A stretch of 64,000 bases of DNA, from positions 15,337 through 79,336 of the forward strand of contig DATATB010000100.1 in assembly GCA_036268995.1 (NCBI GenBank), in the 5' to 3' direction. The notes below the pieces were generated by a model that saw nothing but the letters and a program-made list of their open reading frames with translations, was not told where the DNA came from and did no database searches. The position numbers were made by a program, and so were the translations under genes. Below, piece after piece: positions 8,509 to 17,154 of this stretch (positions are counted from its first letter, which is position 1; every line of letters starts with the position of its first letter). Source of the DNA: DATATB01 sp036268995 (GTDB lineage: Bacteria; Planctomycetota; Planctomycetia; Pirellulales; PNKZ01).

Positions 8509-8795
8509 GCACTGATTCCGCTTTTGCCGTGGATTTGCCCGGACAGCCCGCTAAGTGAGTCTAGGCGCGGGGCCTGCACGCGGCAATGGACCGACGGGTG
8601 CTAGCCCGGCCGACCCGCTAAACCCTGCCGGTTGCGCGGTTTTCTGGGGCGCGATGCCACGTTTCAGCGATTAGCTTCCTGGCCGGCCAGCCGGTGGAAG
8701 GCCCTCTTGGCCGTCAAGGCCCGCTTGCATTCGGCGTGCATTCGACTGCGCGGCGGGCACGCGTGCAGCGCTGGCCGGCCGCCGGGGATTCGGCC

Positions 8796-9539
8796 CTAAA
8801 ACAGCTCCGTTTCAATCAGCCTCATGTAGCGGTTGGCATAAAACAGGTCGGGGCGCCGGTAGCGCGGCCTCGACCGAATTGTGAACCGCGGATCGATCGG
8901 GGTGCCGGGATCAAACAGGACGAGCCCGAGGCCGAACACTTGGCACAGCGCATCGAGGCGCGCAACCTCGTCGTCGGGGGCCTTGTCCGGGATGACCAGG
9001 TATGTTTTGTGGCTGAAAAGGCAATACGCGCAAGCTTGACCGAACGCAGTGACGAGTTGCGAAACATCTGACTTAATCTCGGCGGACACAATTTCCACCG
9101 GCGCTTTGATGATGTCGCCGGCCTTCGACTCGCGTTTGCCGATTACGTCTGGGGTTCCCCACCTGCCCCCAAACTTATTTCCGCCGAGCGGGATTGCTTT
9201 TGTGCACTCCTCCGTCTCGTTCACCAGCCAATCAGCGAAAAGCGCGTAAAAATCGCGTTCCAGACATTTCGCGGGCCCCGCGGATGTTGGGCCAGGCACG
9301 GGCGGGCCGAGATCGTCCGCTTGGTATTTCGCCAGCCGAAACAAGCCGCGCGACGGTTTGTCCACTTGGTTAGGATATTTGACATCGAGATTCCACACAT
9401 TTCCGTGCACCGTGTTTTGTTTGAACTCGCCATCGAGTTGCATGACGCGCCTAACAAGAGCTGAATACCGTATCCCCTCCGGCGCCTGCTCCAGCAACTC
9501 AAGGGCGGCAAGCTGAATGCGTTTGCCGATTGTCGGCAT
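8796..9539 (-). CDS. HARE-HTH plus nuclease-like protein (COG2958-like)
   Basis: 247 residues from the ATG at 9539; a longer frame to 9749 is Arg-rich and implausible. Residues 1-72 look like a HARE-HTH domain (GKRIQLAALELLEQAPEG, then a winged helix ending SRGLFRLAKYQ). This domain is often linked to restriction or DNA-modification proteins. Residues about 85-235 contain GTPDVIG, then VEIVSAEIKSD, which fits a PD-(D/E)xK-type arrangement (Asp, Glu-x-Lys), and AFGQACAYCLFSHKTYLVIP, as in COG2958 proteins. Predicted DNA-binding nuclease or nuclease-like effector. Third gene of a minus-strand cluster with a small unknown protein and a HEPN protein. Local base composition is less GC-rich than the surroundings, which suggests an acquired unit. 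Confidence 0.78.
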   Translation of the reverse strand: MPTIGKRIQLAALELLEQAPEGIRYSALVRRVMQLDGEFKQNTVHGNVWNLDVKYPNQVDKPSRGLFRLAKYQADDLGPPVPGPTSAGPAKCLERDFYALFADWLVNETEECTKAIPLGGNKFGGRWGTPDVIGKRESKAGDIIKAPVEIVSAEIKSDVSQLVTAFGQACAYCLFSHKTYLVIPDKAPDDEVARLDALCQVFGLGLVLFDPGTPIDPRFTIRSRPRYRRPDLFYANRYMRLIETELF

Positions 9540-9616
9540 GTGCGTATCCTTGATGGGCCAATTGCGCTTGCCGGCGCGCCAGCCGGGTCCTTTGCCGGTC
9601 GGCGCGTTGCGGTCGG

Positions 9617-9940
9617 TCAGAGCTTGGAGGGGACGGGATTCTCGAACTCGACGTTCGCGAATGACTGCGTAGCCTCGTCGGGGGTCAACAGAAGTAGCAC
9701 GCTGACCTCCGCGACTGTTTCGTCCGGGAGCGGATCGAATGCGCGCCAAACTTCCTCTTCGCGCTGGGCTCGGCTTTGGCCCTTGAATTCGGGATTAATT
9801 ACGCGAATACGGATCGAAACGGAACTATGCCGATACACTTCAATTTGCGCACGCGTGTGTTTTTTTTCGTATTCTCGGAGTGCCGCGACAATTTCCTTTA
9901 GAAGTTTGTCCGGCCGCGATGTTCGGAGTTTTATCGTCAT
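9617..9940 (-). CDS. Small unknown protein in the HEPN/nuclease cluster
   Basis: 107 residues; predicted alpha/beta fold starting MTIKLRTSRPDKLLKEIVAA. The middle alternates charged helix (LREYEKKHTRAQIEVYRHS) with strand (SVSIRIRVINPEF), then RAQREEEVWRAFDPLPDE. I do not recognise a family. It is not a MNT nucleotidyltransferase, which is the usual HEPN partner: no GSxAxG motif is present. The ATG at 9940 is one base after the HEPN stop (9942-9944), so translational coupling is likely. An alternative ATG at 9955 would overlap the HEPN gene by 14 bases. The nuclease-like gene starts 77 bases downstream. Confidence 0.68.
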   Translation of the reverse strand: MTIKLRTSRPDKLLKEIVAALREYEKKHTRAQIEVYRHSSVSIRIRVINPEFKGQSRAQREEEVWRAFDPLPDETVAEVSVLLLLTPDEATQSFANVEFENPVPSKL

Positions 9941-9941
9941 A

Positions 9942-10358
9942 TTAAAGCCTACCATCGGTCCAAGTCAGCACAGCATGAACGGACTCAAAAAACTCGTCGG
10001 CATCGCCTGGCTGCAGGGAGCCTGGCGTATATCGCAAATCAGTTGACCACGAATTGAGACGCGCCAAATGCTGGGTAACCCTCCGAGGAATTGCAGCCTG
10101 CACCTGCCGACGATAGGTCGAACATAGCATCTCGATATCATGGCCTTGCCGCCCGCGAAAATCGATCAATAGTTGTTTCCGCAGCTTGCTCGGCACGGAT
10201 TCCAAAATCACCGCCTTCAACAGGCATTCTACCGTATAGCCCGCCAAATACACGGCTCCCGTTGTTCGCCCGGCATCTAAAAGCAGCCCTGCGTCCTCGA
10301 ACCGCTGCTTGGCGGCCCGATAATATCTGCGCGCTTCGGGATCGCGTGGCATGCCCAT
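9942..10358 (-). CDS. HEPN-domain protein
   Basis: 138 residues. The N-terminal helix pattern ARRYYRAAKQRFEDAGLLL, then GAVYLAGYTVECLLKAVIL, is typical of HEPN proteins of the type paired with nucleotidyltransferases or found in defence loci. A possible catalytic RX4-6H-like sequence, RGRQGHD, lies near residues 68-74. HEPN proteins are commonly RNases or toxins in abortive-infection and toxin-antitoxin systems. The ATG at 10358 has AAGG about nine bases upstream; an ATG at 10352 is possible. It is the first gene of a three-gene minus-strand set. No nucleotidyltransferase gene is next to it, so the partner, if any, is probably the small protein at 9617-9940. Confidence 0.78.
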   Translation of the reverse strand: MGMPRDPEARRYYRAAKQRFEDAGLLLDAGRTTGAVYLAGYTVECLLKAVILESVPSKLRKQLLIDFRGRQGHDIEMLCSTYRRQVQAAIPRRVTQHLARLNSWSTDLRYTPGSLQPGDADEFFESVHAVLTWTDGRL

Positions 10359-10381
10359 CAAGTGTACCTTCGGACGGATGG

Positions 10382-11665
10382 CTACTTATCGGCCGGCTTG
10401 TCTTCCACCAGCCGCTTGCCGGCGACGAGGTCGGTGAGTTGCTGCTCGAGATGGGCGATCGAGTCCTTGGAAACGCCGAAGTGGGCGGCTTGCACGCGGC
10501 CGTCTGGGCTGATGATCACGGTCAGCGGGATCGGCTCGGCCTTGTACTCGGCCGATACTTCGGCATCGGCGTCGAGCAGCACCGGCAGGTCGAGCTGTTT
10601 TTGCTTGAGGAACTCGTGCACCGTGTCGGCGTCCTCCTCCTGGTTGATGGCATAGAACACCACGCCGCGGTCCTTGAACTTGCCGACGACTTCCGCGACG
10701 CGCGGCAGGCCCTCGACGCACGGCGCGCACCACGTGGCCCAGAAGTCGAGCACCACGATCTTTTTCGCCTCCAGCAGATCGGCCAGCCGGACCTGCGTGC
10801 CCTCGGGCGTTTTCAGCGCGAACTGCGGCGCCGGACGCCCGAGCAATTGCTGCGGCTCGTGGCCGGTGACGTGCGCATCCTCGATCAGCGTGTCGACCTT
10901 GACGGCATCCTTGGGCGGGCTGAAGGCAAAGGCGTCCGCCTCGGGCTGCCCATCGAACTGCCAATGGTCGAACGTGCCGACGAGCGAAATCTTCAAGCCC
11001 GGCGGCAGCACGGCGCCTTCCATCTTGAGCGAGCGGCGCATGTCGGGCACCACTTTACGCAACACCGGCTGATCGCCCGTCTCGATCCACAGGGCCAGAT
11101 CGATCGAGCCCTGAGCGACGTTCAGGTGATGGCAAGCGACGCCCTCGACCTGTTCCTCGCCCAGATACTCGGCCGCAGTGACGCCCTGCATGGCGTGTTG
11201 CGGATGGCGAAAGGCGAGCACCAAGGCGGCAAACGTGGGTGCGTTGCCCATCTGTGCCAGGCGCCACATGCCGTCGTGCAGGATGCCTTCGAGCGTGGGC
11301 GGTGCGGCCGACAGGGTATAGCGATCCATGCCGGGCGAGTACGTAAACAGTTGCTTGCCATCGCAAACCACGGTGGCCCCGGTTTCGCCTTCGGTCAATC
11401 GAATGGCCAGCAGGTTCGGCCGCGCGCCGGAAATTTTGTAATGCGACGTGATGTCGTTCTTCGTGGCCAGGGCCTCGATGATCATCGACGACGTCACGTC
11501 GACCGAAAAACTTTTGAGGCGATCGAAACGCGCCGACAATTGCTCGATCACCTGCTGGGCCCGCGGATCGATTTTGGGAGCCGCGTCGTCGGCAGGCTGT
11601 GCCATGACGGCCCCAGCGGCGAGCAGCAGTCCGGCCAACGATAGGAATCTCAGAGTGCGCGTCAT
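10382..11665 (-). CDS. Secreted DUF2092/TlpA-type thioredoxin protein
   Basis: 427 residues with a signal peptide (MTRTLRFLSLAGLLLAAG, cleavage near AQPAD). Residues about 30-260 resemble the DUF2092 outer-membrane-lipoprotein-sorting-like region (KIDPRAQQVIEQLSARFDRL, DGKQLFTYSPGMDRYTL, PPGLKISLVGTF). Residues about 285-427 form a TlpA/ResA thioredoxin domain with the redox motif WATWCAPC and a cis-Pro region EPIPLTVII. Likely periplasmic, perhaps helping redox handling of lipid- or envelope-linked substrates. The ATG at 11665 gives the signal peptide; the open frame extends much further upstream into metH but without sense. Its stop is 21 bases upstream of the HEPN start, on the same strand, but function and composition differ from that cluster. 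Confidence 0.88.
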   Translation of the reverse strand: MTRTLRFLSLAGLLLAAGAVMAQPADDAAPKIDPRAQQVIEQLSARFDRLKSFSVDVTSSMIIEALATKNDITSHYKISGARPNLLAIRLTEGETGATVVCDGKQLFTYSPGMDRYTLSAAPPTLEGILHDGMWRLAQMGNAPTFAALVLAFRHPQHAMQGVTAAEYLGEEQVEGVACHHLNVAQGSIDLALWIETGDQPVLRKVVPDMRRSLKMEGAVLPPGLKISLVGTFDHWQFDGQPEADAFAFSPPKDAVKVDTLIEDAHVTGHEPQQLLGRPAPQFALKTPEGTQVRLADLLEAKKIVVLDFWATWCAPCVEGLPRVAEVVGKFKDRGVVFYAINQEEDADTVHEFLKQKQLDLPVLLDADAEVSAEYKAEPIPLTVIISPDGRVQAAHFGVSKDSIAHLEQQLTDLVAGKRLVEDKPADK

Positions 11666-11704
11666 GGATGGATCCTTTGGGCGGGCAGCGTTGTGGATTA
11701 AATT

Positions 11705-11783
11705 CTGGGAGCGCGAGGCTCCTGCCGAGCCGGAAGCACCGCACGACCCGAGGCCAAGGCTCGGCAGGAGCCTCGCCCTCCCA
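11705..11783. repeat. Palindromic intergenic repeat, family F
   Basis: Arms GGGAGCGCGAGGCTCCTGC CGAGCC (11707-11731) and GGCTCGGCAGGAGCC TCGCCCTCCCA (11758-11783), with one or two mismatches. It lies between metH and the downstream thioredoxin gene. Single copy in this window. Confidence 0.85.
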
Positions 11784-11796
11784 ATTGCCATCACCT

Positions 11797-14700
11797 CTAT
11801 GAAGGATCGTAACCCAAGTTCGGGGAAAGCCAGCGCTCGATTTCCGCGAGGTTCATTCCCTTGCGCCGCGCGTAGTCTTGCACCTGGTCGCGACTGATGC
11901 GGTCGACGGAAAAGTAGCGGGCATCGGGATGCGCGAAATACAGCCCGCTGACGCTGGCCGCCGGGAACATGGCAAAATTTTCGGTCAGCTCGATGCCCGT
12001 GGCTTGCTCGGCGGCCAGCAAATCGAACAGGATGCGTTTTTCGGTGTGATCGGGACAGGCCGGGTAGCCCGGCGCGGGCCGGATGCCACGATAGCCCTCG
12101 TCGATCAGCTCGTCGTTGGTGAGGTTTTCGGTTCGGCCGTAGGCCCAATCGGTGCGGGCCTGCTTGTGCAGCCATTCGGCCAGCGCTTCGGCCAGCCGAT
12201 CGGCCAGGGCTTTGGCCATGATCGCCTGGTAATCGTCGTGGTCGGCCTCGAACTTTCGCACGATCGCGTCGGTGCCGATGCCGGACGTGACGGCAAAGGC
12301 GCCCAGGTAATCGACCCGGCCACTGTCGAGCGGAGCGATAAAATCGGCCAGGGCCATGAAGTGCTTCTGCCCTTTGCGCTGCCATTGCTGCCGTAGCGTA
12401 TGAAAGCGGGTGATCTCCGTGGTGCGGCTATCGTCGCTGTACAGCACGATGTCGTCGCCGATCGATGCGGCCGGCCAGAAGCCATACACGGCCCGGGCGG
12501 TGAGCAATTGCTCGCCGACGATCGTTTCCAGCAGCCGGCAGGCATCGTCAAACAGCTTGGTCGCCTCGGGGCCGACGTGTTCGTCGTGCAGAATCGCCGG
12601 GTACTTGCCGCGCAATTCCCAGGCCGAGAAGAACGGCGACCAGTCGATGTAGGGGACCAGCATCTCGAGCGGCACGGCATCGAGCACGCGCGTGCCGAGA
12701 AACGCCGGCCGGTCGATGGCCACGCTCGTCCAATCGGTTTGAAAGCGCTTGGCCTTGGCTTCGGAGTACGGCACCAGCTCCACTTCCTGGCGCTGTTGAT
12801 ACGCTTTGACCAGCTTCGCCTGCTCTTCCCGATTGCGGTTATTGAACTGCTGGAAAGCGTTGGGATTGAGCAGTTGCTCGACCACGTTCACCGAGCGCGA
12901 TGCGTCGAGCACGTGGACCGTGGCGTGCTTATACGCGGGGGCGATCCGTACGGCCGTGTGCTTGGAACTGGTCGTGGCGCCGCCGATCAGCAGCGGCACT
13001 TCGAACTGCTGCCGCTCCATTTCCTTGGCCACGTGCACCATCTCGTCGAGGCTGGGCGTGATCAAGCCGCTCAAGCCGATCATGTCCACTGCTTCGCGCT
13101 TGGCCGTTTCCAGGATCTTGTCGCAGGGCACCATCACGCCCAGGTCGATGATCTGGTAGTTGTTGCAGCCGAGCACGACGCCGACGATGTTCTTGCCGAT
13201 ATCGTGGACGTCACCCTTGACGGTGGCCATCAGGATCTTGCCGCGCGGGCGGCCGGCCTGGCCGCTGGCCAGTTTTTCGGCCTCCATGAAGGGCAGCAAG
13301 TAGGCCACGGCCTTCTTCATCACTCGGGCGCTTTTCACGACCTGCGGCAGAAACATTTTGCCGGCGCCGAACAAATCGCCGACGATCGACATGCCGGCCA
13401 TCAGCGGGCCTTCGATAATCGCCAATCCGGTAGCGTACTTTTGCCGGGCTTCTTCCATGTCGGCTTCGATGAACTCGACGATGCCGCGCACCAGCGCGTG
13501 GGAGACGCGCTCTTCCAGCGGGGCGTCGCGCCAGGCCGTGTCGACGACCGCCACCTGCCCCGCCTGGTGCTTCACGGTTTCGGCAAACTCGACCAGCCGC
13601 TCCGTGGCATCGGGGCGGCGATCGAAGAGCACGTCTTCGACGCGCTCGAGCATCTCGGGCGGGATCTGTTCGTACACGGCCAACTGGCCGGCGTTGACGA
13701 TTCCCATATCGAGCCCGGCGCGGATCGCATGGTACAGAAACGCGGCGTGAATCGCTTCGCGCACCACGTCGTTGCCGCGGAACGAGAACGAGATATTGCT
13801 GACGCCGCCGGAAATCTTGGCGCCGGGGCAAGCCGCTTTGATCTGCCGCACGGCCTCGATGAAGTTGATGGCGTAGCGGTTGTGCTCTTCGATGCCGGTG
13901 GCCACGGTCAGAATGTTGGGATCGAAGATAACGTCGGTGGGCGGAAAGCCGACTTCTTGGGTCAGCAGGCGAAATGCCCGCTGGGAGATCCGCACCTTGT
14001 CTTCGACGGTCGTGGCCTGCCCCTGCTCGTCGAAAGCCATGACGACCACGGCGGCCCCATAGCGTCGCACGAGTCGGGCGACGCGCAGAAAGGCCTCTTC
14101 GCCCTCCTTGAGGCTGATCGAGTTGACGATCGGTTTGCCCTGCACGCATTTCAGCCCGGCCTCGATGACCGACCACTTCGAGCTATCGACCATGAACGGC
14201 ACGCGGGCCACGTCGGGCTCGGTGGCCAGCAGGTTCAGGAAGCGCGTCATCGACGCCTCGCCGTCGAGCAAGGCCTCGTCCATGTTCACGTCGACGACGT
14301 TGGCCCCTGCTTCGACCTGGGCCCGGGCCACGGCCACGGCATCTTCGAATTGGTTGTTCAAGATCAGCCGAGCGAACTTCTTTGAGCCGGTCACATTGGT
14401 CCGCTCGCCGATCATGATGAAGTTGCTTTCGGGCGTGATCGCCAGCAGCTCCAGACCGCTCAAGCGCGTGACACCGGCCACGTGCGGCCGTTTGCGCGGT
14501 TGTTTCGTCGCCAGCGCCTCGGCGATCGCCGCAATGTGCTCGGGCTTGGTGCCGCAGCAGCCGCCGACGATATTCAGCCAGCCGTTGTCGGCAAACTCGC
14601 CTAGCGTGTGGGCCATTTGCGCCGGCGTTTCGTCGTAGCCGCCAAAGGCGTTCGGCAAGCCGGCATTGGGATGGCAACTGATGTAGACCGGCGCGATCCG

Positions 14701-15501
14701 GGCCAGTTCTTCCACATAGGGCCGCATCAACTCGGGCCCGAAGGCGCAGTTGAGGCCGACGCTCAACAAGTTGGCGTGCGAGATCGACGTCCAGAAGGCT
14801 TCGAGCGTCTGGCCCGACAAGGTGCGGCCGCTGCGGTCGGTAATAGTGACCGAAACCATGATCGGCAGGCGCACGTCCTCATCTTCGAAGTACTTATCGA
14901 TGGCAAACAGGCAAGCCTTGAGGTTGAGCGTGTCGAACGTGGTTTCCGGCATCAAAATGTCGACGCCGCCGTCGATCAGGGCCGCAATCTGTTCGTAATA
15001 GGATGCCACGAGCTGGTCGTACGTTACGGCTCGAAAGCCAGGATCGTTGACATCGGGCGAGAGCGAGGCCGTGCGGTTCGTGGGTCCGATGGAACCGGCC
15101 ACGAAGCGCGGCCGCTCGGGATCGAGTGCGCCGACGGCATCGGCCGCCCGCCGGGCACACGCGGCAGCGGCCAGGTTGATGGCCCGCACCTGCGACTCGA
15201 GGCCATAGTCGGCCATCGAAATCGAGTTGGCATTAAAGGTGTTCGTCTCGACGATGTGGGCGCCCGCCTCGAAGTATTGACGGTGAATGCTTTCGATGGC
15301 TTCCGCTTGGGTAATCACCAGCAGGTCGTTGCAGCCCTTCAGATCGTGCCGATGATCGGCGAACTGCGCGCCGCGATAATCCTGCTCCGTAAACTTCAGG
15401 GTCTGGATCATCGTGCCCATCGCGCCATCGAGGATCAGTACCCGCTGCTCGAGCAAGTGCTCGAGCAAGGTCGTTGCATCGGTGCGATGGGCTGTAGCCA
15501 T
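11797..15501 (-). CDS. metH: Cobalamin-dependent methionine synthase MetH
   Basis: 1234 residues, full length for MetH. Order of domains: homocysteine-binding (residues about 15-335) with the zinc Cys block GGCCGTKPEHI; pterin-binding TIM barrel (about 365-620, ERTNVTGSKKF, GANVVDVNMDEALLDG); cobalamin cap and Rossmann domains (about 660-900) with GDVHDIGKNIVG, whose DxHxxG His ligates cobalt; and the AdoMet reactivation domain (about 920-1234, including WSPFFSAWELRGKYPAIL and RPAPGYPACPDH). It transfers methyl from methyltetrahydrofolate to homocysteine. The ATG at 15501 is the natural start. The 540-base upstream region holds no recognisable cobalamin or SAM riboswitch core. Confidence 0.98.
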   Translation of the reverse strand: MATAHRTDATTLLEHLLEQRVLILDGAMGTMIQTLKFTEQDYRGAQFADHRHDLKGCNDLLVITQAEAIESIHRQYFEAGAHIVETNTFNANSISMADYGLESQVRAINLAAAACARRAADAVGALDPERPRFVAGSIGPTNRTASLSPDVNDPGFRAVTYDQLVASYYEQIAALIDGGVDILMPETTFDTLNLKACLFAIDKYFEDEDVRLPIMVSVTITDRSGRTLSGQTLEAFWTSISHANLLSVGLNCAFGPELMRPYVEELARIAPVYISCHPNAGLPNAFGGYDETPAQMAHTLGEFADNGWLNIVGGCCGTKPEHIAAIAEALATKQPRKRPHVAGVTRLSGLELLAITPESNFIMIGERTNVTGSKKFARLILNNQFEDAVAVARAQVEAGANVVDVNMDEALLDGEASMTRFLNLLATEPDVARVPFMVDSSKWSVIEAGLKCVQGKPIVNSISLKEGEEAFLRVARLVRRYGAAVVVMAFDEQGQATTVEDKVRISQRAFRLLTQEVGFPPTDVIFDPNILTVATGIEEHNRYAINFIEAVRQIKAACPGAKISGGVSNISFSFRGNDVVREAIHAAFLYHAIRAGLDMGIVNAGQLAVYEQIPPEMLERVEDVLFDRRPDATERLVEFAETVKHQAGQVAVVDTAWRDAPLEERVSHALVRGIVEFIEADMEEARQKYATGLAIIEGPLMAGMSIVGDLFGAGKMFLPQVVKSARVMKKAVAYLLPFMEAEKLASGQAGRPRGKILMATVKGDVHDIGKNIVGVVLGCNNYQIIDLGVMVPCDKILETAKREAVDMIGLSGLITPSLDEMVHVAKEMERQQFEVPLLIGGATTSSKHTAVRIAPAYKHATVHVLDASRSVNVVEQLLNPNAFQQFNNRNREEQAKLVKAYQQRQEVELVPYSEAKAKRFQTDWTSVAIDRPAFLGTRVLDAVPLEMLVPYIDWSPFFSAWELRGKYPAILHDEHVGPEATKLFDDACRLLETIVGEQLLTARAVYGFWPAASIGDDIVLYSDDSRTTEITRFHTLRQQWQRKGQKHFMALADFIAPLDSGRVDYLGAFAVTSGIGTDAIVRKFEADHDDYQAIMAKALADRLAEALAEWLHKQARTDWAYGRTENLTNDELIDEGYRGIRPAPGYPACPDHTEKRILFDLLAAEQATGIELTENFAMFPAASVSGLYFAHPDARYFSVDRISRDQVQDYARRKGMNLAEIERWLSPNLGYDPS

Positions 15502-16044
15502 GCGGGGCGCGAGGGGTTGTGGGACGAGGAGATGTTTTTTCGCGTGTGGGCTACGAAAGTCTTTATGCCCGTAGCACTTGTATGGTTAGATCCCAGTATG
15601 CCACCGGCCCCCCAGGGCTTCAAGCCGGCAGATGTGGGCTGGGTGCAAGTCGTTAAAGGTACATAGGAAATTGCATCGCCGAGCCGGCGATATTCCCGCC
15701 GCATGCTTTCCGTAGCCCAGCCCTTCTAGGGCTGGGTTTTCCGTCGGCGACCGGATCCCACTTTCCCATTCCGATGCGGCCCGGCCGCATCGGAATGGGA
15801 AAGTGCCTTGCGCGACCGGGCGGTCCCAGCCCTAAAAGGGCTGGGCTACGGAAAACCCTGCTTCGCCCCCTAGTTAAATGCGCCGCCATGATATCACCAG
15901 CACCGCTGGCTGAATCGTTACCAAAGGCACTGGACTCAAGATTGATACATTCCGAACCCGATGAGACTCTGGGCCGCCGGACTGAGTGATTGCGCAATCG
16001 CGCGGTCGGTTCGCCTGACATGAGCCAAGAACGGAAGCTTATCG
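15502..16044. other. Intergenic region metH to exopolysaccharide-type cluster
   Basis: Divergent spacer of 543 bases. It holds family A copy 3 (15711-15850) and a metH-proximal segment, about 15560-15665, whose reverse strand reads through a peptide-like frame beginning YVPLTTCTQPTSAG. I take the latter as a non-coding repeat fragment, since no start or ribosome-binding site fits. No riboswitch or tRNA was found. A GGAAG about 9 bases upstream of 16045 serves the next gene. Confidence 0.6.
15711..15850. repeat. Nested palindromic repeat, family A, copy 3
   Basis: Outer arms CGTAGCCCAGCCCTTCTAGG and CCCTAAAAGGGCTGGGCTACG; inner arms CTTTCCCATTCCGATGCGGC and GCCGCATCGGAATGGGAAAG. Upstream flank CCGGCGATATTCCCGCCGC matches copies 1 and 2. 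The inner loop is only two bases (15780-15781 region). Confidence 0.93.
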
Positions 16045-17154
16045 ATGGAAACGGCAGCCAACGCGACGACCGGCACACCGCCCTCAGCGGGGAACTGGCA
16101 GAGGACGCCGAGTGGGCCTAAGCCGGCGGTTTCCAGCGGCATTCCGCATGTGCTGGCCCGCTTGCCGGACTTGCGTGTCACCCGGCAGCAAACCGCCGAA
16201 CCGGCCCGCTCGCAGGCATTCCACTCGCAGCCGATCACGAGTCAGCCAGCGGTCAGCCAGCCGGTGGCATCCGCTGTCGTGGAGCGCCCAGCTAGCCGCT
16301 GGCCGCCGGCGCCGATCGAAACGGGCGAGGATTCGAAAAGCGAATTCTTCGAGCCACAGGGGCTGCCTGCCATTGATCGCGTTTGGCAGGACACTCGGCA
16401 TTGGATTGCCAAGCACGCAAAAGTCGCGATGTTCGTCGTGGCTTTGGTGGCCAGCCACAGCTTGATGCTTTTGTGGCACAAAGCTCCGGTCGAGCGCCAG
16501 CCGGCTCCGATCATGCAGCCGCTGGGCACTACGCTGGATACGCCGGCGCTCGAACAGAACCAACTCAATCCGATTGCGATGGATTCGGAGGCTGCCGTCG
16601 GACGCGTGCCGGCGGCCGACTCCGCCTCGACGCCCGTGATTGACGAGCCGCATTTGGCGCTGCCGCGGCCGCAGCCGGATCCGATTAGCATGACGGCGCC
16701 GCCACGTCCGGGAGTTCCCGACGAACTCGCCGAGGAGCCGAAATTGGCGGCGGCTGTCAAACCCGACGCAAGCCCCTCCGAACATCGCGATCACCAGCAC
16801 GATCAGCATGCCAGCGCGATCGGCGGGAGCATGGCCAAGCCGGCCGTGCCAACGATCGATGAAAAGGATGTCCCGCCGTGGGAGAACTGGTCGAGCGAAA
16901 AATCGTCGCCAGCGTTGACCTCGCCGACCGCGGAGGCCGCCGCGCAAACGACGCCCGCGCTGACGCCGCCCGACGGGTCCAGCACGATTGCGAAACTGCC
17001 CGACGACGAGCGGACTGCGTCGTTGTCAGCCGACCGGCCTTCGTCGCGAGCGGGCAGCATGCAGCGGCCACGAGCAGTGGCCAAGCTCAAGGGAACCATC
17101 AACAAGCCACTGGCGGAGCCGGCAAATGAGCGTACTCGACGAAGCCTTTATTAA
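16045..17154 (+). CDS. Single-TM, Pro/Ala-rich protein of the exopolysaccharide-type cluster
   Basis: 369 residues with no recognised domain. Residues 1-125 are Pro/Gln-rich and predicted cytoplasmic. A single transmembrane helix covers about 126-144 (KVAMFVVALVASHSLMLLW), followed by a long low-complexity, Pro/Ala/Ser-rich tail to residue 369. GGAAG lies about nine bases before the ATG. The 3' end overlaps the next gene by 29 bases, so the two are translated from one transcript. Similar one-pass proteins occur beside CpsD-like and ExeA-like ATPases in planctomycete polysaccharide-export loci. A structural or chain-length-related role is inference only. Confidence 0.75.
   Translation: METAANATTGTPPSAGNWQRTPSGPKPAVSSGIPHVLARLPDLRVTRQQTAEPARSQAFHSQPITSQPAVSQPVASAVVERPASRWPPAPIETGEDSKSEFFEPQGLPAIDRVWQDTRHWIAKHAKVAMFVVALVASHSLMLLWHKAPVERQPAPIMQPLGTTLDTPALEQNQLNPIAMDSEAAVGRVPAADSASTPVIDEPHLALPRPQPDPISMTAPPRPGVPDELAEEPKLAAAVKPDASPSEHRDHQHDQHASAIGGSMAKPAVPTIDEKDVPPWENWSSEKSSPALTSPTAEAAAQTTPALTPPDGSSTIAKLPDDERTASLSADRPSSRAGSMQRPRAVAKLKGTINKPLAEPANERTRRSLY

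Noticed and set aside
12400..14385. Long plus-strand frame (661 codons) antisense to metH
   Set aside because: It is the mirror of MetH in GC-rich codons: His/Gly/Asp-rich, with no conserved motifs and no ribosome-binding site.
15502..15710. Cobalamin or SAM riboswitch before metH
   Set aside because: No B12-box or SAM core sequence is recognisable in the reverse-strand leader.
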